A stretch of 64,000 nt of DNA. Source: Ignavibacteria bacterium. Its GTDB lineage: Bacteria; Bacteroidota; Ignavibacteria; Kapaibacteriales; UBA4661. Below the pieces are notes generated by a model. That model worked only from the letters and a program-made list of their open reading frames with translations, had not been told where the DNA came from and made no database searches. Numbering within the stretch: the stretch's first letter is position 1; each line of letters begins with the position of its first letter. The position numbers and the translations under genes were made by a program. Location of the stretch: contig JACVZY010000004.1 in assembly GCA_014654705.1 (NCBI GenBank), forward strand, positions 1-64,000. The letters are read 5' to 3'. Shown in pieces: positions 53,196 to 63,100 of this stretch.

Positions 53196-54953
53196 ATGAA
53201 ATCTACTCCTTTAGGAACATTATTCATTGTGTTAGTTTGTCTTTTGGGGCTTGCTGCCGCACACAATCTTACTGCTCAAGTCGAGCATGTGCCTGTGGCG
53301 CATCCGGTCTATGATTTTCTTATACACGCCGAAGCACGAGGCGTATTCTCAAATTTCTCCTCCACAGCGCTGCCACTTCAGCGAAAAGAAATTATTGCGG
53401 CGCTGGAGGTCATGCGCAGGCACGATACGCTGCTTTCCGGAGCAGAACAGTCAACGCTTGCGGGCTTTGAGCGCGAATTTCGTCTTTTGCCTACCGCGCG
53501 AGCGGTCGTCTTTTCTACACCAAGCGATTCGGCGCAACTCTTTTTTAGCCGATTGCTGACGAATGATGAAAAATTTCTTGCCTTTTATACTTCTACCTCT
53601 ATCACCGTCACAGTTACACCACTTCTGTCGGTAGATGTTCGCGCTGCAAGCGGCAATAATCGTGCGCTTCTCGGCACCTACGGCGGGCGCATCTTCGGGA
53701 CGATTGACAGCGCCCTTGGCTTTTTTCTGCAAGGTTCCAGCACAGGCGTATTTGTGGGCAATACCGAAGGTGATTCAGCATTTCTGAAGCAAGACCCGCA
53801 GTTATTCAAAAACCCTACATTTCGGCTCTATAATCCGCGTTTTATCAATTTTGCCGAATCGCACGTGCGATTTGACCATCGCTGGTTTTATGCGGGTGTG
53901 GGGCGTGAGACGCGGCTTATCGGTTCGGGCTACATGACGCGGGGAATTATGTCGGACAATAGCATTTCTGCTGATGCTTTCATGCTTGGCGCACGCTTTC
54001 CGGAGAATAATCCTGCGTCGGAAACAGGTTTTGAGTATCGTTTCACACATTTTAGTTTGCTTGCTGAGCCGCTTGACTTGAATGGCAATATCAATCCCCG
54101 TTCTGCGGGCGCAGAAACCGTTGTTCCATCAAAGTTTATGGCGTATCACCGAGCCGCAGTGCGTGGAGCTTGGGGCGAAGCGGGCATTTGGGAGTCGGTC
54201 GTGTACAGCAATCGCGGACTGGAGTTGGCATACATGACACCGTTTTCCTTCCTCAAAGGCACAAGTGACAATCTCCGTGACCGCGATAACGCCGCACTTG
54301 GTGTGGATGCGACGCTCCGACCGCTCGCAGGAGTACAGATAAAAGGAACGTTTATGCTAGATGACGTTGAGTTTGGTCGGCTTGGCGCGGATACAAATGG
54401 ACGCTATTGGTGGCAAAATAAAATTGCATGGAATCTCGGCGTAATGCTCTCTTCGAGCGGCATACCGCTAGATGCAACGCTCGAATATGCGATGGTTACG
54501 CCCTACACGTACACGCACTTTTCTCGCCAAAATGCCATGACGCAAGACGGAATCTTGCTTGCCGGAAACTTACCGCCAAATTCCGATGAAATTAAAGCAC
54601 AAGTTCGTTATTTCTGGGGCGGGCGTTACCCGCTATCGCTCACTGCTGCATACAGGCGGCACGGACGCAATGCCTACGATGCACAAAGACGGCTTCAGAC
54701 TAACGTTGGCGGTGATGTGTTGTACACGATTCGTCGTGATTCTGCGTTTAATCCCATCGACCGCACGACGGTTGTATTTTTGGAAGGCGACCGCGAAGAC
54801 CGCTTCACACTCACGCTGGCGGGTGGGCTGGAACTTATTCGCCATGTCAATCTTCAATTTCTCTACCGCTATGCCAAGGTAAGCACTGTGCAAACGCTAT
54901 CCGTCCTGCCGGAACATTATATCGGCTTTACGCTGCGCTTTGAGGATTTTTAA
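53196..54953 (+). CDS. Wzi-like outer-membrane barrel protein
   Basis: A 585-residue protein with a signal peptide (1-27, ends LTAQ). The opening VPVAHPVYDFLIHAEARGVFS and LPLQRKEIIAALEVM are typical of capsule-assembly Wzi-like and related outer-membrane proteins of this group. The remainder is rich in beta-strands (FTHFSLLAEPLDLNGN, RFTLTLAGGLELI), ending YIGFTLRFEDF with a final Phe. Wzi anchors capsular polysaccharide. The gene shares a 26-bp tail-to-tail overlap with the next gene. The open frame upstream to 52992 is not likely to be translated. Confidence 0.8.
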   Translation: MKSTPLGTLFIVLVCLLGLAAAHNLTAQVEHVPVAHPVYDFLIHAEARGVFSNFSSTALPLQRKEIIAALEVMRRHDTLLSGAEQSTLAGFEREFRLLPTARAVVFSTPSDSAQLFFSRLLTNDEKFLAFYTSTSITVTVTPLLSVDVRAASGNNRALLGTYGGRIFGTIDSALGFFLQGSSTGVFVGNTEGDSAFLKQDPQLFKNPTFRLYNPRFINFAESHVRFDHRWFYAGVGRETRLIGSGYMTRGIMSDNSISADAFMLGARFPENNPASETGFEYRFTHFSLLAEPLDLNGNINPRSAGAETVVPSKFMAYHRAAVRGAWGEAGIWESVVYSNRGLELAYMTPFSFLKGTSDNLRDRDNAALGVDATLRPLAGVQIKGTFMLDDVEFGRLGADTNGRYWWQNKIAWNLGVMLSSSGIPLDATLEYAMVTPYTYTHFSRQNAMTQDGILLAGNLPPNSDEIKAQVRYFWGGRYPLSLTAAYRRHGRNAYDAQRRLQTNVGGDVLYTIRRDSAFNPIDRTTVVFLEGDREDRFTLTLAGGLELIRHVNLQFLYRYAKVSTVQTLSVLPEHYIGFTLRFEDF

Positions 54954-56997
54954 CGTGAGAATTTTTAGGCGGAAAGAAAAAATCACGGGTGTTTGACCGA
55001 AAATATTTCCCCAGAAGGCTGACCAGTTCGGCGCTCTGGCGAAAATTGACATTGCGCGAACGAACGGCAACAAAAAGTGCAAGACTGAAGCTCACGAGAA
55101 AGTTCATTGCGCCAATTCCGACGATTCCCAGAACTGTCCATAAAACCGTTCCCGTGCTGACCGTTTCGCCATTCACGAACAAACTCACAAGCGCAATCGC
55201 AAAACTGGCGGCGGCAAAAGTAATGTGGCGAATATCAAACGGCAAGCCTACGATAAAACCAATAGTGGAAGCTGTGCCAAGCATAAATCCGAAGAAAAAA
55301 TTTCCTGCCAGCGCACCCAAGTTGTTTTCTACATAGTTCGCAAAGCGCTCCAGTTTAGGCTTGGAGAGCATTCGGCGCAAAACAGGATGCTGCCGAAGAC
55401 GTTCTGGGATATTGTTGAAAACAACACTATTGTCGTAATATCCCGAAATCAAGCCTGACAAAAATAAGAACACGCCTGCAATACCGGCATGAATGAGCGA
55501 TAAACTGAGGAAAGGGTGAAGCTCGTTAATCATTTTATGTGCTTTTGCAACGTCCGCCATTGGCGAGGTAGTAAGCAAATAGTAGAGTGCCGCCAATACA
55601 CACGCCACAGGGAACGACACAACGACATTTCCGGCAAAGGAGGCGAGTTGGCTGCGTGATACTTTAGCAATCGTTTCGACTAAGTTTTGCAGCGAAATTT
55701 CTCCGCTTGATACCGACTTCCGCCGCACATCCAGCGACTCGGCAATGGCTGAAGCTGTCATTGCGGGCTGCTTGGTGGCAAGTTTGAAACCCACAATATG
55801 AATCAGCATAAAGCCGATAGAATAGTTCAGACTGTACAAAAGTGCCTCGCCGAAGGGCGGTAAATGACGGTATGTCACCCACAATTTTATGCACGTCATA
55901 AACGCCACTATCAACCCGCCGCCCATAGAGGAAGTGAAAAAGGCAATAAATTCTTTACGGGTCGTGGTGATGTAATGTTCACCCGTCTTTGCTGCGTTCT
56001 CCACGATTTGAAAGGTGAGCAGTGCTGTATTGTGGGCGTAGTGCTTGATAAGACTGTGGTCGGTGTCCTCCGCTTCCACGGTTTCTTTCCAAAGCCGTAC
56101 TATGGCGCTTTGTAGCTCGTGAGGCTCATTGACAGTAGGGCTAAAGGTGAGGTAAATGAGCGAGCGGAGTCGTTCAATATGCTGCACGATACGCTGAATC
56201 TGGTACGTCAGGCTGAGGCTTGCTCCCGAACTATGCCGATGGCGACGAATATATTCTATGCAATCCTCACACTGCGAAAGCATCACGAGCGCGTGCTGCG
56301 CATCACTGCTGTCAGCTTTGGAAGGTGCTGTATTGTTCGCACGAATCCTTTCCACATAGCGCACCAGCTCACGGCTCTGTTCCAAAAAAGGTAGGCTTTT
56401 CTCAACAATACTATGCTCTTCATCACTTGCTTTGGGCAGCCGGACTATTACATCCGATTCCGTGCCCATTGCCGCCAGTTTATGCGATAGTACCAGCACT
56501 GCATTGAGTAGTTTATTGTATGTTCCCGTGAAAATATCCACCGTGCTATTGGGTGTAGCAAAGCCGAGCATTTCAAGAAGTTCGACCAGCATTGCATCCG
56601 GTAGAGCGCAGAACCATTCGTGATCGCTGTTATCGTCGAAGACAAGATTGATAATGCCTCTGAGCGTATCAGCATTGTGGGCAGGCGGCAGAATAAGATG
56701 AGTAATTTTCTGAAATGCTTCGCTGAAAAAGCCGTGCTGCGACTGCACTCCCGATTCGGCATAGAGCGACAAATGCGAGGAATTATTCAATAGGCGTTCA
56801 ATGTAGGCAGAAAGTGCCTCTCGAAAAGGCTGATACTCTTGGAGCATTGCGAGTAATTGCCGTAAACGCTGCTCGGCAATGGCGTTTTTGTTAAAAGTCA
56901 TGCGCGAGGGGCGCAGAATGGCAACGATATCCACAAGGTATTGCGGGTTCGTTGTCGTTGGGTCCTTGGCGAGAGATTGGAGAAGGGCTTGAAACAT
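54928..56997 (-). CDS. PF10136-type multi-pass membrane protein ('site-specific recombinase')
   Basis: A 689-residue protein resembling the family annotated as site-specific recombinase (Gcr, PF10136). The N-terminal half is helical and soluble, with no transmembrane segment. The C-terminal half has about six or more helices (GGGLIVAFMTCIKLWVTY, FPVACVLAALYYLLTT, FLFLSGLISGYY, FMLGTASTIGFIVGLP, VLWTVLGIVGIGAMNFLVSF). YARRY-free, with no tyrosine-recombinase RHRY residues visible, so the family name is doubtful. Its stop overlaps the Wzi-like gene. Confidence 0.82.
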   Translation of the reverse strand: MFQALLQSLAKDPTTTNPQYLVDIVAILRPSRMTFNKNAIAEQRLRQLLAMLQEYQPFREALSAYIERLLNNSSHLSLYAESGVQSQHGFFSEAFQKITHLILPPAHNADTLRGIINLVFDDNSDHEWFCALPDAMLVELLEMLGFATPNSTVDIFTGTYNKLLNAVLVLSHKLAAMGTESDVIVRLPKASDEEHSIVEKSLPFLEQSRELVRYVERIRANNTAPSKADSSDAQHALVMLSQCEDCIEYIRRHRHSSGASLSLTYQIQRIVQHIERLRSLIYLTFSPTVNEPHELQSAIVRLWKETVEAEDTDHSLIKHYAHNTALLTFQIVENAAKTGEHYITTTRKEFIAFFTSSMGGGLIVAFMTCIKLWVTYRHLPPFGEALLYSLNYSIGFMLIHIVGFKLATKQPAMTASAIAESLDVRRKSVSSGEISLQNLVETIAKVSRSQLASFAGNVVVSFPVACVLAALYYLLTTSPMADVAKAHKMINELHPFLSLSLIHAGIAGVFLFLSGLISGYYDNSVVFNNIPERLRQHPVLRRMLSKPKLERFANYVENNLGALAGNFFFGFMLGTASTIGFIVGLPFDIRHITFAAASFAIALVSLFVNGETVSTGTVLWTVLGIVGIGAMNFLVSFSLALFVAVRSRNVNFRQSAELVSLLGKYFRSNTRDFFFPPKNSHVKNPQSAA

Positions 56998-57386
56998 AAT
57001 ACTACAAAAAGCGTGGTGATAAGCGACTTGAGAGATAACTATTCAGTAATGAGAAAAAACAAACCGTGACTTCAAGAACCGTTTTTCCTCATGTATGGAA
57101 GGTAATAAAACACCTCCTAAATGCGACCCATGATACGCTTATTAGGGGCAATATCAGAAACTGAATTTGAGGATAATGGCGAGGAAGCAGATATTCTCTT
57201 TACTTTTCCACAATCCCCTCTACGCCAATTTCCACAAGAACTTTGTGGAATGAGATTTATTCAGGTTTTCTCGTACTGCTTACTATCACGCAGCAGCCAT
57301 CGCTGATGTTACCAACGCTCAGGCTGCTCTGGACGATGCCTTCAATAGTTTTGATGTTCTTCTTGATTTTCAGAATGTCTAGTAGA
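56998..57386. other. Intergenic region with hairpin and gene remnant
   Basis: 389 bp upstream of the recombinase-like gene. It contains a hairpin TTCCACAA (57230-57237) / TTGTGGAA (57243-57250) and a short C-terminal coding remnant on the plus strand (next entry). A 61-codon ORF at 57121 is not supported as a gene. Confidence 0.5.
57254..57382 (+). pseudogene. Possible TolC-family C-terminal remnant
   Basis: In the frame ending at the TAG at 57380, the sequence after an in-frame TGA (57251-57253) reads RTAYYHAAAIADVTNAQAAL and then DDAFNSFDVLLDFQNV. This matches the C-terminal helix of TolC-type outer-membrane efflux proteins (AYY.AL.D..NAQAALDRA). No upstream domain survives in any frame, so it is a truncated remnant. 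The similarity is by eye only. Confidence 0.35.
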
Positions 57387-57932
57387 TTATCGAAACACCC
57401 TCGCTACTTTGAACAAATCTGAAGAGAACTCCTGTTTTTCAGCTTTCGTGCGGGGAAGGTGAATAAATACTTTCGGTTTTCCCGCTTCAATACCAATAGC
57501 CACAGACGTTGTACCATTTTCTGTCAAGGAAGGCATTCCTGTAATGGAAAGAATTCCCTTGTCCTCGCAGAACTTCTGTGCTGCCCCTGCGCCGGGTGCG
57601 ATGTAGATAACATCAGCATCACTGGCTTCTCTCGCCATTTGTTGCAGTTTACAAGCTGTGGCTTGAATCCCAATGGCAACAAAGCCCGTCAATGCCTCGT
57701 CTTTAATAATGGAGGAAGCATCAGTAAAGACAATAACAACTTTCACTTGCTTGCCTTGAAGGTTTTTATTGAGAGAAAAAACCTTTTTGAGCAGCACCAC
57801 GTGAAGGTTCACCGGCACAGGAATCTCCTGTGCTCCGGCGGGAACAATACTTGTGATAACGAGGCTTACTACCAGAGAGAGTAGTAGTTTGAAATATAAG
57901 CCAGACGTTTTTCTCGTATTCATAATTTCCAT
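57387..57932 (-). CDS. YfiR-like periplasmic protein (DUF4154)
   Basis: A 181-residue protein with a signal peptide (1-34, ends PAGAQ). The later part DKGILSITGMPSLTENGTT, GKPKVFIHLPRTKAEKQEF and FSSDLFKVARVFR matches the C-terminal half of DUF4154/YfiR proteins (ILTV..., KVRFEINL..A, ...LKLARVV). YfiR-like proteins sense redox or envelope stress and regulate c-di-GMP enzymes; no such enzyme is in the window. It lies 70 bp after the TonB receptor gene. ATGs at 57932 and 57923 are both possible. Confidence 0.75.
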   Translation of the reverse strand: MEIMNTRKTSGLYFKLLLSLVVSLVITSIVPAGAQEIPVPVNLHVVLLKKVFSLNKNLQGKQVKVVIVFTDASSIIKDEALTGFVAIGIQATACKLQQMAREASDADVIYIAPGAGAAQKFCEDKGILSITGMPSLTENGTTSVAIGIEAGKPKVFIHLPRTKAEKQEFSSDLFKVARVFR

Positions 57933-58002
57933 GAAAAAGTATTGGTACAAAATCAACCATCGTGAAGATTTAGTGAAGAACAGTGCAGCATACCTACCGG
58001 CT

Positions 58003-60141
58003 CTAAAACCGAAGGCGATATGCAAGTTTGGCGACTATTTCCCGCGATGGTCCCGGCAAAACCGCATTTCCTATGTTGTAGGGTTGAATAAAATCATACT
58101 TCGCATCAAGCGCATCATACACGCCAACGCCAATATCCAAGCCCTGTAATTGAAACGCATTCTTATAGTTGACAAATATATTCAAGAGTGCAACAGGCTT
58201 CGTTTCCTCTACGCTTTGAGTTCCTTCCAGTATCTTCACCTGCGAGACGGCATAGCGACTGCTCAGGAATATAAACGAGGGATTGATGCTTAGACCATCG
58301 ACAAGCGATGAAAGATTGAGCGACGAGTTCACGGTAACTTTGTGCGGTGCAAATCCTAACAAAACATTATCATTGGTAAAAAGAGATTCTTGCTTGCCGT
58401 TTGCATCAGTACGAAAACTCCAGACGCGGTATGGATTCAAAGCTCGTACGCTATCGGAAAGACCGTCGCTATTTGCCACATAGAATGAGTAGTTCACGTT
58501 GATACTTCCCCACGAGTCCTTGAAGAAGTACTCCAATTCCACACCACGCGTTTGTGTTCGCTCGAAATTTCTATATCCACCGCCGCCAAAAATAATAGCA
58601 TCCTTGATAGAAATATCGAAAATATTTGCTGATACAAACATATTGTATTGCAGCTGATAACCAAATTCTATCTCCAATGCCGTCGTAAGTTCAGGTTTAA
58701 TCTGAGGATAGAGCCGAATATTTTCGATGGATGGGGCGCGGAAATTCTGACCGAAAAGCGCCTTGACGTTGAAATTTCCAATCGTTTTGGTTAATCCCAG
58801 CCACGGAACAACTGCAAGCGGCACGGCGCTGTGCCTGTCCAAACGAAGCCCCGCATTCACGTTCACAATGTCCGTTGTCAAGAGCGTCTGCAAAAACACG
58901 CCGAAATTATTGTATTGAACTGCCCGACTCGCATTACCACTGGTATCGTTCCAAAGCGATGACGGCGGGTCAAGCGGCGAGGCGGTTCCGTTATCAATGT
59001 AGTATTCTGTACCGAGCGTAAAAAAGAGGTTCTTGGATACGTCTGCCGAAATCTGGAGACTGCCGAAGAGCCGCTCGACTGTTTTGTCAATCACCAAAAA
59101 GTTAAACTTTGAAGCGGGATCTACCGCCGATGAATCGGCGAGATTCCAAGGCTGCTGCCGTGTGTAATTCACGCGCGGGGTCAGAGTAACATTGTCAGAG
59201 ATTTTTAAGTCATAACGCGCATCAGCAATAAGCGACGTGAAATTGGTGCTGAAGTTCTGCGGGAGCGTCGTCCCGATGCCATTTCGCATGGTAGTATTGT
59301 AGCGGTCGTACAATACACGGGCTTGAAAATTACCTGCTTTTACGGTCGCATTGACAAAGAGCGGCGACATCGTTTGGTTGCCTGCCATTGGGAAAGAAAT
59401 ATTGTCCAAGCCAGTGTATGTGCGGTCGCTCATATTTGCCTGTCCCATGAATGCTGAGACACCAACGGCAACTTCACCAAATTTTTTCCCAAAAGAAAGA
59501 TTGCCGTTCCATCGTCCCAGAGCGCTTGCCATCTGACCGCCATTACCGGAAATGGTTAGCCCGTTAATGTCTTGCGGTGCGCGGGTGATGATATTGATAA
59601 CGGTCAATTCCGCAAAACCGCCATAGAACGATGAGCCTGGACCGCGAATAATCTCAATTCGCTCAATATTGTCTATGGGAAAACGATTAGCAATCGGCAC
59701 CGTCGCAAAAAGGAAATCATTGATTTGCAGACCGTCTATCATCACAAATGCCTTACCTTCGTTTGCCCAATTACCACGACTACCAAGACCGACAATACCC
59801 TGAACGTCGCCCCCAAACTCCATCCCCGGCACCATCCGTAGCACATCCGTTAGGTCTCGTGCACCGGAGTTTTGAATTTCCTCACGTTTAATGAGTGTCA
59901 CCACGCCCGGAACATCTTTCTTGGAAAGAGGTTTTTTCGACGCTACTTGCAAAAGATCTATATCCAAAAGCTGGTCGAAAGAAAGGTCGTCCAACGTCCG
60001 AATATCAACTTTGCTCACATCTTGCGCCAGCATCGTCCTACTACCCAGCGCTATCGCCATAACGATTGTGACAATCGTCAGGACAAAACGACCAACTATC
60101 GAAGCAAAGCGATATTTCATACGTGTACGCAAAACGTGCAT
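58003..60141 (-). CDS. TonB-dependent receptor
   Basis: A 712-residue outer-membrane receptor. The signal peptide ends TMLAQDVS. A TonB-box-like stretch and the plug domain follow: VPGVVTLIKREEIQNSGARD, LTDVLRMVPGMEFGGDVQG, AFVMIDGLQINDFLF, IERIEIIRGPGSSFYGG and ELTVINIITR. The beta-barrel occupies the rest and ends EIVAKLAYRLRF with the terminal Phe. The N-terminal LLDIDLLQVASKK motif is common in receptors paired with YfiR proteins. ATG at 60120 is an alternative start. The ligand is unknown. Confidence 0.93.
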   Translation of the reverse strand: MHVLRTRMKYRFASIVGRFVLTIVTIVMAIALGSRTMLAQDVSKVDIRTLDDLSFDQLLDIDLLQVASKKPLSKKDVPGVVTLIKREEIQNSGARDLTDVLRMVPGMEFGGDVQGIVGLGSRGNWANEGKAFVMIDGLQINDFLFATVPIANRFPIDNIERIEIIRGPGSSFYGGFAELTVINIITRAPQDINGLTISGNGGQMASALGRWNGNLSFGKKFGEVAVGVSAFMGQANMSDRTYTGLDNISFPMAGNQTMSPLFVNATVKAGNFQARVLYDRYNTTMRNGIGTTLPQNFSTNFTSLIADARYDLKISDNVTLTPRVNYTRQQPWNLADSSAVDPASKFNFLVIDKTVERLFGSLQISADVSKNLFFTLGTEYYIDNGTASPLDPPSSLWNDTSGNASRAVQYNNFGVFLQTLLTTDIVNVNAGLRLDRHSAVPLAVVPWLGLTKTIGNFNVKALFGQNFRAPSIENIRLYPQIKPELTTALEIEFGYQLQYNMFVSANIFDISIKDAIIFGGGGYRNFERTQTRGVELEYFFKDSWGSINVNYSFYVANSDGLSDSVRALNPYRVWSFRTDANGKQESLFTNDNVLLGFAPHKVTVNSSLNLSSLVDGLSINPSFIFLSSRYAVSQVKILEGTQSVEETKPVALLNIFVNYKNAFQLQGLDIGVGVYDALDAKYDFIQPYNIGNAVLPGPSREIVAKLAYRLRF

Positions 60142-60173
60142 TATTATTCCTCTTGAATTCGGGTTCGGATACA

Positions 60174-63100
60174 TTATCGGATGATGGAAAATAGCGATTG
60201 CATCCGTCTAGTCGGAGTTTCAACCACCACGATATACGTGCCATGCGCGTAAGAAACCAATGGCAGTATTGTCGTATATTCTCCGCCATCTTGAATTCCT
60301 TTTTCCACTACTTGTATAGTGTTTCCAAGAATATCTAAGAGTCGAATAATTACTGATTGTGGGACATCAAGAGTGTATGCCACGGTGATATTATCCGATG
60401 CCGGATTAGGATAGCATTTTATTGTGCCAACAGGAACCGTTTCCTTGGTCGGTGGAATGACACCGTCGGGAGTAAAGACAAAAGCCACATTGGACAGAGC
60501 GATACCATTCGGCGAAACAAGAACAATCGAGCCGCTTGTAGCGCCAGTTATCGGAATTGTCAGAATAATTTCCGTGGCACTTACCACTCGGAAAGAAACG
60601 TTCACGCCGCCAATGAGAGCACTGGTCACATCGCTCAAATTCTCACCGATTACGCGTACCGGTATGCCAATATCTCCTTGTTTCGGGCTAAAGTCCGCAA
60701 TAAACGGCGCCGACGTAATAAGCGTAAATGTAGAGGTCGTGGTAACAACACCCAGAGGCGTCGTCAGACCAATCGTACCGGACGCACCTGTCGGCGGAAT
60801 AGTGAGAACAACTTCTGTCGGACTCATCACTTGGAATGCGACATTCACTCCACCAATACCTGCTTGCGTTGTACCACCCAGATTTTGTCCGGTAATGACA
60901 ACACGTGTTCCGGCGACTCCGCGTGTAGGCGAGACCGCGCGAATGGAAGGTATATCATTTATTCCTGAGGTTTGCGCTTTCCCACCGGGTGTGAGCAACG
61001 TTACAACGTCGTTCAGCGAAACTCCCGACGGCAGTGCTGCTGTTACTTGCGATGAATTAACAACAGTGAAAGGAACATTCACTTTCCCAATGCTTACAAG
61101 CGTCGTACCGGTGAAATTCGCACCCGATATGCGCAATATCAATCCCTGGCGGCTTTGGACAGCCCCCGCCGAGCTGATGGTTGGTGGCGGAATAAAGCGG
61201 AATGCTTGCTGCGACAGCCCAACGCCGCCGGGGCTTGCGATGGTAATAATACCTGTCGTTACGCCAGTCAGAGGAATTGTAAAGGTAATTTGTCCATCAT
61301 TATCAACAGCAAATGGTATGCTCATACCGCCTACGGCAACTGTATGGGCTCCCACAAAATTTCTACCCGTAATAGTAACAACCGCACCAATAGCACCGCT
61401 TGAGGGCGCAAACGATGTGGCGATAGGCGCAGGAATAAAGGTAAAGCCCGGTAAACTTCCATTGCCACCTTGTCCTGAAACTGCAACGCTGCCACTTGCC
61501 CCCGCGCCAACAACCGCAGATATCTGCGTTGGAGAAAGAACAGTGTAACTTGCCGCAGGCGTACCGCCGAAACTAACGCTGCTTACTCCGGTAAAATTTG
61601 TGCCGACAATGGTTACTATTTTTCCCGAACCCGCATTCGTAGGTGTAAAGCCCGATATAGTAGGCGGACCAATAAAGGTAAATCCTGTCAGCGCTCCCGT
61701 GCCGCCCGGCGTTGTGACCGAGACACTACCACTTGCACCGGTTCCTACGACAGCACGTACTTCTGTTGCAGAGATAGGCGTAACGCCGAGCGCCGCAACA
61801 CCTCCAAAGCGTACTGTGGTTACGCCGGTCAGATTTGCGCCGGTAATAACTATCATTGTCCCCGAAGATGCCGAGACTGGAGCGAATGAAAATACTCTTG
61901 GTGCATTGATAAGGCTAAAGCCACCGAGAGATGCTGTACCGCCTTGTGTTGTAACTGCAACTGTACCGCCCGTTGTTCCGACGGGAACAATTGCCCGTAT
62001 TTGCGTGGGCGACACAATCGTGACTCCTGCTGCCGGAACGCCACCGAAGCTCACGGTTGCCGTCGTCGTAAAGTTTGCTCCCGATATAATAATTGTTGTT
62101 CCTACTCCCGCACTCGTTGGCGAGAAACTCAGAACGGTCGGCGAAGCAATAAAGCTGAAGCCCGCCAAACTACCCGTTCCGCCGGGCGTTGTAACCGTAA
62201 CTGCACCGCCGAAAGTACCTGGAGCTACAACTGCCGTTATCCGCGTTGCCGATACCACAACAAAACTTATCGCACCCACACCGCCGAAGCTGACTGCTGT
62301 TGCGCCTGTAAAATTTGTACCGTTAATAGTTACGCTTGCTCCGGCTCCGACGCTTGTGGGCGAGAAACTCGTTACCGTAGGCGGCGGAATGAGCGTAAAG
62401 CCCGACCGTGTGCCTGTGCCGCCAGGAGTGGTAACAGAAACGCTGCCACTCGCACCCGTTGCCACAACCGCTGCTATTTGGGTGGGTGAGACAACCATAA
62501 AACTCGCCGCCGCGATACCACCAAAACTCACCACGCTTGCATTACTGAAGTTCGTACCTGTTATGTTCACCGTCATGCCCGCTCCGGCGCTGGTCGGTGT
62601 GAAATTAGTAATAGTTGGCGGCGGAATAAAAGTAAAGCCCTGCAATGATGCTGTGCCTGTCATTGTCGTAAGAACAACACTACCATCGGCACCGGAAGCA
62701 AGAGTAGCTACAGCCCGTGTCGATGAGACAACTATGAAACTCGCTACCTGAACGCCGCCAAAACTGATACTGCTCACACCGACAAAATTTGTTCCTTCAA
62801 TAGTAACAGCCATTCCCGCTCCGGCACTTGTGGGCGTAAACCGCGTAATGGATGGCGAGGGAGCCACATATTGAAAACCCTCCAGACTGCCCGTGCCCCC
62901 CATGCTCGTTACCGACACACTCCCACTCGCGCCCGCCGTAGTCACCTCGGCAGTGATGAGAGTATCGGATACTACCGTAAATGTCGAAGCCGTCACACCT
63001 CCAAAGCGCACAAGAGTCGCACCCGTAAAGAACCGACCAAGGATAGTAATCCTAGCCCCCGGACCGGAACTTGTAGGCGAAAAACTTGTGATAATCGGTG

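Noticed and set aside
57121-57306. 61-codon plus-strand ORF
   Set aside because: It has no start signal, domain or similarity, and the better coding signal in this gap is in another frame.
61600-62751. Long plus-strand ORF (383 codons), and similar ones at 60424-61548 and 62893-63825
   Set aside because: They lie antisense to the TIG-repeat gene. Their periodic low-complexity translation (PTPALVGEKL..., VTPPKLT) mirrors the repeated codons of the real gene.
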